Below, in pieces: positions 8,827 through 16,944 of a stretch of 64,000 nucleotides of DNA (its first letter is position 1; the number at the start of each line of letters is the position of its first letter). The DNA lies in assembly GCF_008806755.1 (NCBI RefSeq), contig NZ_WAAU01000003.1, positions 200,541 to 264,540 on the forward strand, read 5' to 3'. The position numbers and the translations under genes were made by a program. This stretch comes from Tenacibaculum aiptasiae (GTDB taxonomy: Bacteria; Bacteroidota; Bacteroidia; Flavobacteriales; Flavobacteriaceae). Below the pieces are notes generated by a model. The model saw nothing but the letters and a program-made list of their open reading frames with translations, ran no database searches and was not told the DNA's origin.

Positions 8827-9510
8827 TTATTCAGTTTTATATTCAATTTTTACTTCATTTCCTTGGAAAAAGGATTTACACTCTTTTTTTACAAAATTTA
8901 AATTAGGTTCATGAATTATTTCTAAGTTGTTATTGTCAATCCATTTGGCAGAAACTTTTTTACTTTCTCCATTAAAATAAATTATTCCAGCACCACCACC
9001 AGAATTCCATTCCATTATTCCACTTGTATGAATATATTTTCCGTTCGTAAATTCTTCATTTACTCTAAATTCCTTTGTTCCATCAGCAGTTGAAATTCGG
9101 ACGATTTCATTTGTTGTAAATTCAACTTTTGGTCGAACTCTTCTTTTCGCTTTTGGTTTTTCAGTTGAGATTAGTTTTAAGAAGTTTTGTAATTCAGTTT
9201 TTCTTTCCTGAATTGTCTTTTCATCTGCACCAAGCTCTTTCCATAATTCCAAGTCAATTCCGTTATCAATTATTTCTTTGACCATGAATAAAATTTCTGG
9301 TTCAAGAGATTTTGTTTCCCATTGAGCTAAAGCAAGTCCGAACAATGAATTATTCCTGTCGTCTGAGTCGGAAAAATAGTTAGCAAATTCTTTTTTTATT
9401 TGATTCGAAACCCAAACTTGATTTCCACCATTATTATACTTTTCGAAAAAGCTCGAATAAATATCTAATGTAGTATCATTCCCTTTTATTTTAGTGTTCC
9501 AAACTCCCAT
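8827..9510 (-). CDS. DUF4259-like hypothetical protein
   Basis: The N-terminus (MGVWNTKIKGNDTTLD) has the W, N, D pattern of the DUF4259 family, in which a short N-terminal motif precedes a helical domain; such proteins often occur as stand-alone immunity-like genes. After a lysine/arginine-rich linker near residue 123, the C-terminal 100 residues are beta-rich, including GGGAGIIYF and SAKWIDNNN; the SAKWIDN motif also occurs in the lipoprotein at 5010-5861. Cytosolic, no signal peptide. The start ATG lies inside a degenerate array repeat, so the element supplies its 5' end. Confidence 0.68.
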   Translation of the reverse strand: MGVWNTKIKGNDTTLDIYSSFFEKYNNGGNQVWVSNQIKKEFANYFSDSDDRNNSLFGLALAQWETKSLEPEILFMVKEIIDNGIDLELWKELGADEKTIQERKTELQNFLKLISTEKPKAKRRVRPKVEFTTNEIVRISTADGTKEFRVNEEFTNGKYIHTSGIMEWNSGGGAGIIYFNGESKKVSAKWIDNNNLEIIHEPNLNFVKKECKSFFQGNEVKIEYKTE

Positions 9511-9568
9511 TCAATTTCAATTTTTACGAGCCTAATGTACTGAAAGCTTGCTAGTGTTACAAGTGAGG
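9509..9568 (-). repeat. Array repeat, copy 3 (degenerate)
   Basis: Minus strand: CACTTGTAACACTAGC, AAGCTTTCAG, TACATTAGGCTCG, AAAAATTGAAATTGA, then directly the ATG of the DUF4259-like gene. The TTG-N20-TACATTAG spacing is kept although the middle is changed. Confidence 0.78.
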
Positions 9569-9604
9569 TTAGATGAATATGCTTTTTTAATTGATTATAT
9601 AATA

Positions 9605-9973
9605 TTAAGCAACATTTTTATTCGATTTATATTCAGATAGCCAACTTTGAAACCCCATTGCTTCAGCTCCATTTCCATTAGCCACCTTTTTAATTATTTT
9701 CAATGCAATTTGTTCAGTTTTTTTATCAACTTTCAATTTTTCCAGCATTTGGGTTGCAACCCAAAGGTTAGTTTTATTTTCCTTAACGGTAAGTAATTCT
9801 GCAAAGTTTAGAATTTCAGTTTGGTTGTTTTTTTCTGAAAGTAAATTTATAATCTCATACATTCTTGCAACTGCAGAATTATTTCTATTCACAGATTTTT
9901 TATCAGAATAATCTACTTCTGCACAGGTTTTAGTAAGATTTAGATATTCTCTTTTTAGTTCGTTTATGTCCAT
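9605..9973 (-). CDS. Hypothetical helical protein, DUF2019-like
   Basis: All-helical 122-residue cytosolic protein. The C-terminal part (GAEAMGFQSWLSEYK) and the paired helices resemble small HEAT-like proteins such as DUF2019, but this is a weak call. It starts 5 bp after the stop of the membrane protein gene at 9979, so the two are probably cotranscribed as one unit; an array repeat follows beyond its partner's upstream side. Function unknown. Confidence 0.62.
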   Translation of the reverse strand: MDINELKREYLNLTKTCAEVDYSDKKSVNRNNSAVARMYEIINLLSEKNNQTEILNFAELLTVKENKTNLWVATQMLEKLKVDKKTEQIALKIIKKVANGNGAEAMGFQSWLSEYKSNKNVA

Positions 9974-9978
9974 TATTT

Positions 9979-10461
9979 TTAATCTTTTCTCAATTCGGAT
10001 TTCGACTGAGTATTTAATTTAGATTGATACTTTTCTCTGTCCTTTGAGTGAATTCCGAAAATTGTAATTCCGCTATCAAAGATTTTAATATCAAAATCAC
10101 GTTTTATATTATATTGGTCGTTTAAATCGTTTGATAAGTAAAGAAATCCTAAAAACAAAACAGTAAATCCAATCCAAAAAACTTTAGAAAAAAGCTTAGG
10201 AATATTGACTTTCCAAAATCGATTAATAGTCAAAGTTACTATTAACCAAAAGGCAAAATAAATTAGTAAATCAATTGCCATTTCAGTCAGAAAATATTGT
10301 GTAGATAAAGATGTATGAAATCCATCACATTTATAAATTAGCGGAAATCCGTAAAAGAATTCATCAGTTCCGTCAACTACAATTCCGTACTTCCATTTTG
10401 TTATACTTCCAAATGAAATTAAAGTTAGAGGTAAAGCTTGATGTAAAATCAGTTTTTTCAT
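9979..10461 (-). CDS. Hypothetical membrane protein
   Basis: 160 residues with a hydrophobic N-terminus, an extracytoplasmic stretch (VDGTDEFFYGFPLIYKCDGF), two clear membrane helices near 62-82 and 96-112, and a charged C-terminus. Looks like a conserved flavobacterial membrane protein of unknown role. Cotranscribed with the gene at 9605 (5-bp gap). Confidence 0.68.
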   Translation of the reverse strand: MKKLILHQALPLTLISFGSITKWKYGIVVDGTDEFFYGFPLIYKCDGFHTSLSTQYFLTEMAIDLLIYFAFWLIVTLTINRFWKVNIPKLFSKVFWIGFTVLFLGFLYLSNDLNDQYNIKRDFDIKIFDSGITIFGIHSKDREKYQSKLNTQSKSELRKD

Positions 10462-10532
10462 TTATCAGATTTGAGTGAGGAAATGCATCAATAGGTTTGT
10501 GTATGGTTTGTTGTGTGTTTTAAGGACAAGCT

Positions 10533-11042
10533 TTATTTACAATTTGTTTTGATTGCTTTGAGTAAATGTTTTTGGAATTTGTATGTTACAAAACGAAAAG
10601 GCAAGTGTAAAATAAAACCAATAAACCCTTTAAGTTTATAGTTACTTGATAATTCTAATAAAACTCCGTTGGATTTTCTAGTCAACTGATACCCTCCAGT
10701 TTTTATTTCAAATGGACCATTAGACAAATTCATTACATGTCCCACTTTAAAATTGTCTGAAGCATTGAAACTGAATCGATACTTTTTATGTAAATCCCAT
10801 TCAAGTATTTCCTGTTGAAACTCTGCATCATTTGAGAAATGAGCAACTCGATAACCGCCAACACCTTCCTTTATTACTTTGGCAGAAACTGGTTTAGGTA
10901 CTCCTAGGATTGAAAGAAAAATAGGATACGGAAATTTGTTAACCATTACATCTGTTATCTCTTTCCAAATTTGTTCTGGAGAACTATTAAGAGTTATCTC
11001 ATTGCAAATATATTTTTGTTTGTAACCACTAAAGAATTTCAT
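10533..11042 (-). CDS. SRPBCC (START-like) domain protein
   Basis: Residues 10-50 have the opening strand and helix of the SRPBCC fold (ITLNSSPEQIWKEITDV), followed by alternating strands and a long C-terminal helix (FRFVTYKFQKHLLKAI), the layout of polyketide-cyclase/START-like ligand-binding proteins. The apparent upstream start at 11066 is a TTG inside the array repeat; the ATG at 11042 is preferred, giving 169 residues. Cytosolic; ligand unknown. Confidence 0.75.
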   Translation of the reverse strand: MKFFSGYKQKYICNEITLNSSPEQIWKEITDVMVNKFPYPIFLSILGVPKPVSAKVIKEGVGGYRVAHFSNDAEFQQEILEWDLHKKYRFSFNASDNFKVGHVMNLSNGPFEIKTGGYQLTRKSNGVLLELSSNYKLKGFIGFILHLPFRFVTYKFQKHLLKAIKTNCK

Positions 11043-11046
11043 GTTT

Positions 11047-11116
11047 TTATAATTTTTCTTTTTCAATTATTGCATGTCTAATGTACTAAAAGTGTGTTAG
11101 TGTTACAAGTGGGTAG
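11047..11116 (-). repeat. Array repeat, copy 4
   Basis: Minus strand: CCCACTTGTAACACTAACAC, ACTTTTAG, TACATTAGACATGC, ATAATTGAAAAAGAAAAAT, immediately followed by the start of the SRPBCC gene. TTG to TACATTAG distance is again 20. Confidence 0.85.
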
Positions 11117-11126
11117 AGGGTTTGTG

Positions 11127-11163
11127 TTTTTGAATTGATTTAGTTATTAATTATATACTGTAT
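11127..11163 (-). repeat. Minor array repeat type 3, copy a
   Basis: Plus strand TTTTTGAATTGATTTAG then TTATTAATTATATACTG, immediately 3' of the gene that ends at 11163. Closely related copies at 11859-11880 and 16905-16943. Confidence 0.75.
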
Positions 11164-11741
11164 TAAGCGACGTTTTTTCTCTTATACAATACAATATTAT
11201 TTATTTCAATTGGTTCAGTTTTGAATTTTGCTAACCAATTTTTATTTATTTCCTTTAATGAAATTATGAGTTTATCATTAAAATCTTTCCAATAACTTGA
11301 CGTTTCACAGATTTCAAATCCCTTTAAATTATCGATTCTTAGATATAGACAAACCTCATTTTCTATAAATAAATTTTCACGAACAATGATTATTTGAGAG
11401 ATTTCATTCCATTCAATATTTTCTTTTTTGTTATTAATTATAGCAGTGAATCCAGATTTATTATATAATTCAATTTTTAAAGATTTAAATTGATCTTTTC
11501 TTTTATCTAATTTAATTTGTTTAGCCTTTTCAGTATTCTTTCCAATTATTTTATTTTTTGGAGATATGTAATCCCATATGTATATCATTGAAGACATTCC
11601 TATCAAAGCCATTATAATAATTCCACCTGTTGTTAGGGATTCTTTATTTAAATAGTAAAATAGAAATGAAAAAACTAGACCTAGAATTCCAAGTAATAAG
11701 TTTTTATATCCAATAATATATTTTGAATTGTTTTGTTTCAT
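11163..11741 (-). CDS. Hypothetical membrane protein with PH-like C-terminal domain
   Basis: 192 residues: two membrane helices near 13-30 and 38-56, then a basic linker and a beta-rich domain of about 100 residues ending in a helix (NDKLIISLKEINKNW), a layout like bacterial membrane-anchored PH-like proteins. WNEISQIIIV matches the recurrent 'W.dI..i.i' motif of such domains. Related in style to the protein at 29256-29774. Function unknown. Confidence 0.65.
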   Translation of the reverse strand: MKQNNSKYIIGYKNLLLGILGLVFSFLFYYLNKESLTTGGIIIMALIGMSSMIYIWDYISPKNKIIGKNTEKAKQIKLDKRKDQFKSLKIELYNKSGFTAIINNKKENIEWNEISQIIIVRENLFIENEVCLYLRIDNLKGFEICETSSYWKDFNDKLIISLKEINKNWLAKFKTEPIEINNIVLYKRKNVA

Positions 11742-11800
11742 TGTGTTGATTAGCGTTAATGTATAAGCGTAAAAGTGGTTTTTTTAGAATTTTTATTTAA

Positions 11801-11842
11801 AAGCATGCTAGTTTTGTAAGTGGGATTAGAGAGGTTATATTT
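11801..11842 (-). repeat. Array repeat, copy 5 (one end only)
   Basis: Plus strand AAGCATGCTAGTTTTGTAAG then TGGGATTAGAGAGG. This is the distal end of the element (compare 9541-9575); the TACATTAG half is missing. Confidence 0.65.
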
Positions 11843-11858
11843 TTGTTGAAGGGATATG

Positions 11859-11880
11859 TTTTTTGTATTGATTTAGTTAT
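11859..11880 (-). repeat. Minor array repeat type 3, copy b
   Basis: Plus strand TTTTTTGTATTGATTTAG then TTAT; short copy of the element at 11127-11163, next to a CPBP gene remnant. Confidence 0.65.
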
Positions 11881-11898
11881 GCTGTTAGACATTAGACT

Positions 11899-12078
11899 TT
11901 ATACAATGTAAACCATTGTATTCCAAAAGACATGAAAGACAATAGATGGTTCAATAGATTTCGATTTGAAATATAGGAATCCTGATATTATTCCGCCAAA
12001 AAATGTTAAATAGAATAGATGCCAATCTTGATTTGATGATTCTAGGATTAAATTATAATTAATTGTGTGTTTTTGTAC
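11899..12078 (-). pseudogene. C-terminal remnant of a CPBP-family membrane protease
   Basis: An open frame of 59 codons without a start ends at a TAA (11899-11901). It encodes two hydrophobic stretches with FGGIISGFLYFKS and FHVFWNTMV. HVFWN fits the final HxxxN/D motif of CPBP (CAAX-type) intramembrane proteases, and the order matches the C-terminus of the intact CPBP gene at 39002. Upstream the frame meets TGA within a fragment of the array repeat (TTGAGTACA). It is therefore a decayed unit that lost the EExxxR half. It fills most of the gap 11742-12108. Confidence 0.55.
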
Positions 12079-12108
12079 TCAACTTAGCAATTAAACAGGA
12101 TGCTACCG

Positions 12109-12828
12109 CTATTTTATTTCTTCTTTTAATAATTCTTTTACTAGTCTTTCGAGGTGTTGTTTGTATTTTACTTCTACTTCCAATTCTTCCTTTTTATTGA
12201 AATTAGCATACATTTTCATTTGATTATTACCTAAGAAATATATTCCTATATGCGGTGTATCATCATTTATAATATGTCTTCTAGTTCGAGATATAATTAA
12301 CCAAGATAATCGAGTCCCTATTCTTAATGATTCATTAAGCCCTTCCTTTCTCATTTCTTTGGTTAATCTAATTATATCTTTGTTAATATGATATTCTTCG
12401 TCGTTGACAGATAAATATTTAGAGCAATTTTCTTCTGTATCATTCCAGCTCTCTATAAATTCTCCTTTTATTCCTTCTCCATTTTCATAATATTTTGCAA
12501 GTTTATTTAGCTTTATTTCAGGGAACTGTACTTGTATTTCTGATGGCTTTGCTTTTTTAAATATCCAACTTTTTAATATTTCTACTTGCCTTTTAACATC
12601 ACTGCTTGTTGTTTTAAAAATAGTACAGCCATCCCATTCGAACTCATATATTGGATTTTTACTAAAATAAAATGGATATATCTTACAACCTCTGTCTTTG
12701 TCTTTTAATTCAATATGGGATTCGTTATCAAAACCTGGTATAATAATTATTTTATTACTATCTATTTTTTGTAATTCATTACAGGTCCTATTGAGTTCTG
12801 ATTGTAATAATTCTAACTGGTTACTCAT
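12109..12828 (-). CDS. Hypothetical protein, last gene of a three-gene unit
   Basis: Soluble, 239 residues, mixed alpha/beta. The N-terminal 40 residues form a helix, then IIIIPGFDNESHIE and a beta-rich block with two cysteines; the C-terminus is a charged helix. No family recognised. Its start is one base after the stop of the 116-residue membrane protein gene, and that gene is 4 bp from the zinc-ribbon gene, with no array repeat in between, so the three form one operon and probably one mobile unit. Confidence 0.68.
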   Translation of the reverse strand: MSNQLELLQSELNRTCNELQKIDSNKIIIIPGFDNESHIELKDKDRGCKIYPFYFSKNPIYEFEWDGCTIFKTTSSDVKRQVEILKSWIFKKAKPSEIQVQFPEIKLNKLAKYYENGEGIKGEFIESWNDTEENCSKYLSVNDEEYHINKDIIRLTKEMRKEGLNESLRIGTRLSWLIISRTRRHIINDDTPHIGIYFLGNNQMKMYANFNKKEELEVEVKYKQHLERLVKELLKEEIK

Positions 12829-12829
12829 T

Positions 12830-13180
12830 TTAATCTTGACTTTTTCTTAATTCGTTATAAGGTTTTTTTGTATGGTTAGTTATGGGGTTAAGCAAAGAGT
12901 TTTTATTTCTTAATAATGAAATCCCTGAAACTAGTCCAATTGTGGCAATTCCAAACATTAATAATTGTTTTTGTTTAATAGTCTTTTCTAAATTGCCAAT
13001 CGCTTTGCTTTTTTCTCGAATTTCTATTTCAGATAATTTATTTGAATCTATTTCTAAAAATGTTCTTGCATGTTGAATTTGATATTTATCTGTAATCATT
13101 GTTCCTAAAATCCCGATTCCAGATAAAGGAATTAGCAAAAATAAAAGTCCGACAATAATGTAAAATATAAGTGTTTTCAT
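12830..13180 (-). CDS. Small two-helix membrane protein
   Basis: 116 residues with membrane helices at about 4-24 and 73-90 separated by a charged loop containing EIEIREKSKAIGNLEKTI, likely coiled coil. Middle gene of the 12.1-13.6 kb operon. No recognised family; it probably acts with its two tightly linked neighbours. Confidence 0.66.
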   Translation of the reverse strand: MKTLIFYIIVGLLFLLIPLSGIGILGTMITDKYQIQHARTFLEIDSNKLSEIEIREKSKAIGNLEKTIKQKQLLMFGIATIGLVSGISLLRNKNSLLNPITNHTKKPYNELRKSQD

Positions 13181-13184
13181 AGCT

Positions 13185-13583
13185 TTAAATGTTATGAATT
13201 CGACCTTTTAGTTTACTTCTATTAAACGAATTGACTCTAGTTTGGTCTTGTTTTTTTATAATCTCATATGTGATTATAGGAACTAGTAAAAATCCACCAA
13301 TAGCATATATTACATAATGATTCCAATTTCCATTAAATACTAGGTTTAGTGATAAGAAGATTAAAGGTGTTCCGATTAACAAAATTAAACCAGCTCCAAT
13401 TTGAGCAATTTTAGATTCTTTTGTAAATAATTCATCAACGTGAAATTTTGTTTTTATTCCGCAATTTTTACAATTCAGTATTTTGTTTTCTCCATCTTGC
13501 ATAGCAAATTCAACTCTTGTATTTGCACTCGTTGAAAATCCAATTTCAGTTTCACAATTTTTACATTTTCCGTAAATTTTCAT
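13185..13583 (-). CDS. Zinc-ribbon membrane protein
   Basis: First gene of the three-gene operon. Residues 7-10 (CKNC) and 38-41 (CKNC) make a four-cysteine zinc ribbon, followed by two membrane helices near 62-80 and 90-107 and a basic tail. A cytosolic zinc ribbon fused to membrane helices is common in small proteins of unknown function. The upstream sequence has CGTTATAGACGCTACATAAC, close to the unit boundaries seen elsewhere. Confidence 0.7.
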   Translation of the reverse strand: MKIYGKCKNCETEIGFSTSANTRVEFAMQDGENKILNCKNCGIKTKFHVDELFTKESKIAQIGAGLILLIGTPLIFLSLNLVFNGNWNHYVIYAIGGFLLVPIITYEIIKKQDQTRVNSFNRSKLKGRIHNI

Positions 13584-13639
13584 TCGTTTTCTTTAATCGT
13601 TATAGACGCTACATAACTTATTGTAAGTGGAACTCTGTT

Positions 13640-13722
13640 TATTAAGTGGATAGCATTATTTTTTTATGTTTCTTTTTCAATTTTAGTGAATCTAATGTAC
13701 TCAATATTTGTTAGTGCAGAAT
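13640..13722 (-). repeat. Array repeat, copy 6
   Basis: Minus strand: GCACTAACAAATATTGAG, TACATTAGATTCAC, TAAAATTGAAAAAGAAACAT, AAAAAAATAATGCTATCC. The CACTTG end is altered. Confidence 0.85.
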
Positions 13723-13754
13723 TAGATTTGAGGTTGTAAATTGTTATAATTTCG

Positions 13755-14207
13755 CTACTCTATTCTATTGATATAGTTTTTAAATTTTTTAAACAATCTT
13801 TTTTCTTGTATTCTAAAAATAAACCAAAACCATAGTAATGAAAAAGGTAGCAACAAATAAATCCAAATAGGAAAATTTTCTCCAGAGATATATCCTACAA
13901 AGAATATGAAAAGAGAAACAAATAGAGCGAAATATAACTCTATCCGAATTTTTGTATTCATTTCAATAAGTGTATTTCCATTTTCAGACTCACTTAAACT
14001 TCCATAACCTTTAATTCCATCAATTGCTCCAGGAAATCCACTCATGGTTAATGTTCCAAAAGAGATATTAGATAAAAATTTAAGTTCGTTTTGTTTGCTC
14101 CATTCTATTTTGAAATCGGGTTTATTATTCAGGTTTATTTTTTCTTTTAAATCGGATATTGTTCCGTTAAATTCAATAGTATCTTTTAATAGTATTTTGG
14201 TTAACAA
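13755..14207 (-). CDS. Hypothetical membrane protein
   Basis: 150 residues: a soluble N-terminal half with a beta pattern like the SRPBCC or DUF-type beta sheet (LTMSGFPGAIDGIKGYGSL) and two membrane helices near 96-112 and 116-132, ending in a basic helix. The frame offers no ATG or GTG; the only available start is TTG at 14207, and an ATG slightly upstream is out of frame, so the 5' end may be damaged by a one-base change. Function unknown. Confidence 0.58.
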   Translation of the reverse strand: MLTKILLKDTIEFNGTISDLKEKINLNNKPDFKIEWSKQNELKFLSNISFGTLTMSGFPGAIDGIKGYGSLSESENGNTLIEMNTKIRIELYFALFVSLFIFFVGYISGENFPIWIYLLLPFSLLWFWFIFRIQEKRLFKKFKNYINRIE

Positions 14208-14308
14208 TTTTTTTAGTTTTAAAGTATTTTCATGGTTTCGTTTAATCGTTAATGGAGAATATGAGAATGTAATCCAAGGTTATTTCGATCGTAAATTGTT
14301 GGGAACCA

Positions 14309-14848
14309 CTAGTTGTTAGTTATTTTTATTCGTTTTATTTGATTTTTGTATTGTATTTCAGTTTTCCCAATTTCATTTTGGTCCAGTCCATTATAAATTG
14401 AAAAGAAATTTTCATTATCGGACTCAGATTCTTTTTCAAGTACAAATTCAATTCCAGTAAGTAATTCGCTCTCTTTTGTATAAGTTAAAATATTAATTCC
14501 AATTATTGGCTTGTTTAAATTTTTAACTAATTCTGGTTTACCATTTTCTTTCCAAGTTAGTGGCATTTCATCTCCACTTCCGTACCAGTCTAGTTTGTCA
14601 GATAATTCAAATGAGTTTATAGTTAGGCTGAATTCAGCTATTTGATATACTGTAAATTCAAACCTGATTCCATTAATTTCTAAGATTACTGGAGCATCGG
14701 CAAGCCATTCATTTTCATTGATGTCCCACATAATCCAAAATCGGTTAATCTTTTTTCCAATAAGCTCGGATAAGGTTTTGTTAAATTCTTTTTTAAAGCT
14801 TTTGGCTTTAGTGTGAAAGTTTGGTTTGTATGTAGGAATTCCAAGCAT
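14309..14848 (-). CDS. Hypothetical soluble protein
   Basis: 179 residues, beta-rich, no signal peptide. FWIMWDINENEWLADAPVIL and later LDWYGSGDEMPLTW are the most distinctive blocks. No family recognised; size, context and lack of catalytic motifs fit an immunity-like or ligand-binding role, which is only inference. The coding end TAACTAACAAC matches the 3' boundary motif of the array. The ATG follows directly on an array repeat. Confidence 0.63.
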   Translation of the reverse strand: MLGIPTYKPNFHTKAKSFKKEFNKTLSELIGKKINRFWIMWDINENEWLADAPVILEINGIRFEFTVYQIAEFSLTINSFELSDKLDWYGSGDEMPLTWKENGKPELVKNLNKPIIGINILTYTKESELLTGIEFVLEKESESDNENFFSIYNGLDQNEIGKTEIQYKNQIKRIKITNN

Positions 14849-14856
14849 TAATTTTT

Positions 14857-14921
14857 AATGTTTCTTTTTCAATTTTAGTGAGTGTAATGTACTTAATATG
14901 TGTTGGTGTTGCAAGTGGTGG
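14857..14921 (-). repeat. Array repeat, copy 7
   Basis: Minus strand: CACTTGCAACACCAACACAT, ATTAAG, TACATTACACTCAC, TAAAATTGAAAAAGAAACAT, then the start of the gene at 14848. Distance TTG to TACATTAC is 20. Confidence 0.88.
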
Positions 14922-14933
14922 TGATACTTGTTT

Positions 14934-15377
14934 TTATTTTAATATAGAGTATCCTTTATGTTTTAGATAAATTCTGTTATTTATTTTTAACTTGGTTTTA
15001 GATAAAAAATCAATTTTAGTTGTATCGGAACCTCCAAGTCCAACAAACACTATTTTCACAGTGTCCTTTATTTTAATTAAACTAGCAATTGGTTCAGAAG
15101 AGTTAGTTTCATAGTAATTATTTAGAAGTTTTTTATTGTAGTTAATGTGTTCCCATGAACTTAAATTATTATAGAATTGCAAGCATAAAATAGTTTCTAT
15201 ATCTGAGTTTTTAGTATTCAAATCCATCAACCAAAAACCATTAAGATTCTCTCGTACTGAATCTATTATAGTTAAATCAATTTTATAATCATTCTTAACA
15301 CGAATTAGATTCTGTTTTGGATTAGTACAACTAATTATTCCAAGAGAAAGAATTAGTATATAAAATGTATTTTTCAT
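14934..15377 (-). CDS. Hypothetical lipoprotein
   Basis: Signal peptide with lipobox (IISC, cysteine 17) and a beta-rich domain of about 125 residues. The signal region and the 40 bases upstream resemble those of the lipoprotein at 28335-29003, and both copies lie next to the HAD phosphatase gene or its remnant, so a lipoprotein-HAD pair seems to have been duplicated. No family recognised. Confidence 0.68.
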   Translation of the reverse strand: MKNTFYILILSLGIISCTNPKQNLIRVKNDYKIDLTIIDSVRENLNGFWLMDLNTKNSDIETILCLQFYNNLSSWEHINYNKKLLNNYYETNSSEPIASLIKIKDTVKIVFVGLGGSDTTKIDFLSKTKLKINNRIYLKHKGYSILK

Positions 15378-15422
15378 TTAGCAACTTTATTATTTAAATA
15401 AAAGTAGTTGAATTTTAGTTGA

Positions 15423-15986
15423 TTATAGGTTGTTGTTATACGTTTTTATATTTCGCCAACCTCTTTTTTCAATTCTTCTTACATTTTCGGATTCTTTTAT
15501 TGTTTTAAGAAATTCTGAGAGTAAGTTTAACTCATTATCTTTTTGGTTTCCTTCGAATGGTAAAATATAAATAGCATTTCCGAAGTTATCTCTTGTTTTT
15601 TTAGGTGAATCATCTACAATTAGAGTTTTTTCAAGCTTGAAGCCTTGTTTTTTTACTTTTTTAAGTCTTTTTTCATGAACATATTTATCCAATTGATAGT
15701 CACGTCTTGGAGTACATCTGCTACGTGCCCAAACAAATTCAAATTCTATTTCTGCAGGTTTTATTAGTTTAACAATATCATTTACATATTTATCATCTGC
15801 AGATGACCAAATTGCAAGTTTGAAATACTTATTCATTTCAGTCAGAAACTTCATTAAGTTTGGTCGTTTATATACGTAATATTGCACATACTGAAAGTCC
15901 GAATCAATCTCAAGTTTTGTTTCGGTAGCGTGAATTAGAGTTTCATCTAAGTCAAGAATTAATAAAATCTTTTCTGTTTCTTTCAA
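15423..15986 (-). CDS. HAD-family phosphatase of the NIF/FCP1 type
   Basis: 187 residues with the HAD motifs of NLI-interacting-factor (FCP1/SCP-like) phosphatases: DLDETLIH at 12-19 (nucleophile D12, acid D14), WSSA at 60-63, and IVDDSP near 124-129. Predicted magnesium-dependent phosphatase acting in the cytosol; substrate unknown. The start is a TTG, with no in-frame ATG upstream. The last residues (TYNNNL) are encoded by TATAACAACAACCTATAA, so the 3' boundary motif of the array is part of the coding region. A truncated second copy lies at 29072. Confidence 0.82.
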   Translation of the reverse strand: MKETEKILLILDLDETLIHATETKLEIDSDFQYVQYYVYKRPNLMKFLTEMNKYFKLAIWSSADDKYVNDIVKLIKPAEIEFEFVWARSRCTPRRDYQLDKYVHEKRLKKVKKQGFKLEKTLIVDDSPKKTRDNFGNAIYILPFEGNQKDNELNLLSEFLKTIKESENVRRIEKRGWRNIKTYNNNL

Positions 15987-16031
15987 GCTGCTTAGGGTGG
16001 TTTTGTATAATTGTTTGTTATGGGTAATACA

Positions 16032-16271
16032 TTAATTTTTTTCTTCAGTAATAATATCTCCTTCAACTATTGGTACTATTACGAATCCGTATTCTACATC
16101 ATTAGGAATTTTATACTTTTCCTAATATTCACCACTAATTCCTGCTAATTCACCTTTTTTGTCATAGACTTCAAGTCTTGTATCACCGAAAAATATTTTA
16201 GCTCCAATATTAAATAAAATTGAATCTGTATTTACAAATTCAAATATTTTCTCTTCATTCGATTGCAACAT
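16032..16271 (-). pseudogene. Split ORF with in-frame TAG, hypothetical
   Basis: From ATG at 16271 the frame runs 49 codons to a TAG (16122-16124) and continues without further stops for 29 codons to a TAA at 16032. Both parts read as normal protein (IFEFVNTDSILFNIGAKIFF; VEYGFVIVPIVEGDIITEE), so a single substitution probably broke a gene of about 79 residues. A one-base sequencing error cannot be excluded. It occupies most of the gap 15987-16325. Confidence 0.6.
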
Positions 16272-16325
16272 GTAATTCCTTTTTTAGGTATTGCCATTTT
16301 CTAATTAATACATTGTTGTAATGCG

Positions 16326-16898
16326 TTATTTTTTATTTTGATAGAGTTCAATTGCTTTTAGGTATTTTATTCCACCAGTTTTTGTTTGGTCGTGAATAAA
16401 TCCATTCAATTCTGGATGATTTTTGTCAATCCAATTCAAAAGTTTATCTCGATTTTTAACAAAAATTGAATCATTAAAAATCACATTTTTTGCCGTTTCA
16501 ATACTTGTTATTTTATCATTATCGAAATAGATGATTTGTTCGCTGACAATAGGCTCTTTATGAAGGAAAGAGATTCTTTTATCTGTTTTTGAAATTTTAG
16601 CTTTTACAGTTTTATTTTCTTGTTTTATTTCGATGATTTTGTAAGTTGGTTCATACACAGAATCCCATTTTAACCATTTGATGTATTCTTTTTTAGAAAA
16701 TGTTTGCTCATAATCATATTCGGTTTCCTTTATTAATAGGCTATCGGTAAGCAAAATTTCGATTTCAGAAACATTTGATTTATCAAGAACGTTATAATAT
16801 TTCTTAGCAATTTCCAATTTATCAAATTCCTTTTCAGAATTTTTACAGGAATTGATTACTATTGTTATGAGTAGTAAAAAAACTGTGAATTTATTCAT
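16326..16898 (-). CDS. Hypothetical lipoprotein
   Basis: Signal peptide with lipobox (INSC, cysteine 18). The mature part of about 170 residues begins with a helix and has alternating strands (TYKIIEIKQENKTVKAKISK), a layout like NTF2-type small lipoproteins but without a clear match. The 3' side carries CATTACAACAATG, a variant of the array boundary. Function unknown. Confidence 0.68.
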   Translation of the reverse strand: MNKFTVFLLLITIVINSCKNSEKEFDKLEIAKKYYNVLDKSNVSEIEILLTDSLLIKETEYDYEQTFSKKEYIKWLKWDSVYEPTYKIIEIKQENKTVKAKISKTDKRISFLHKEPIVSEQIIYFDNDKITSIETAKNVIFNDSIFVKNRDKLLNWIDKNHPELNGFIHDQTKTGGIKYLKAIELYQNKK

Positions 16899-16904
16899 TT
16901 TATG

Positions 16905-16943
16905 TTTTTTGTATTGATTTAGCTATTATTTATATACAGTTTT
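16905..16943 (-). repeat. Minor array repeat type 3, copy c
   Basis: Plus strand TTTTTTGTATTGATTTAG then CTATTATTTATATACAG, between the gene ending at 16945 and the lipoprotein start at 16898. Confidence 0.75.
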
Positions 16944-16944
16944 A

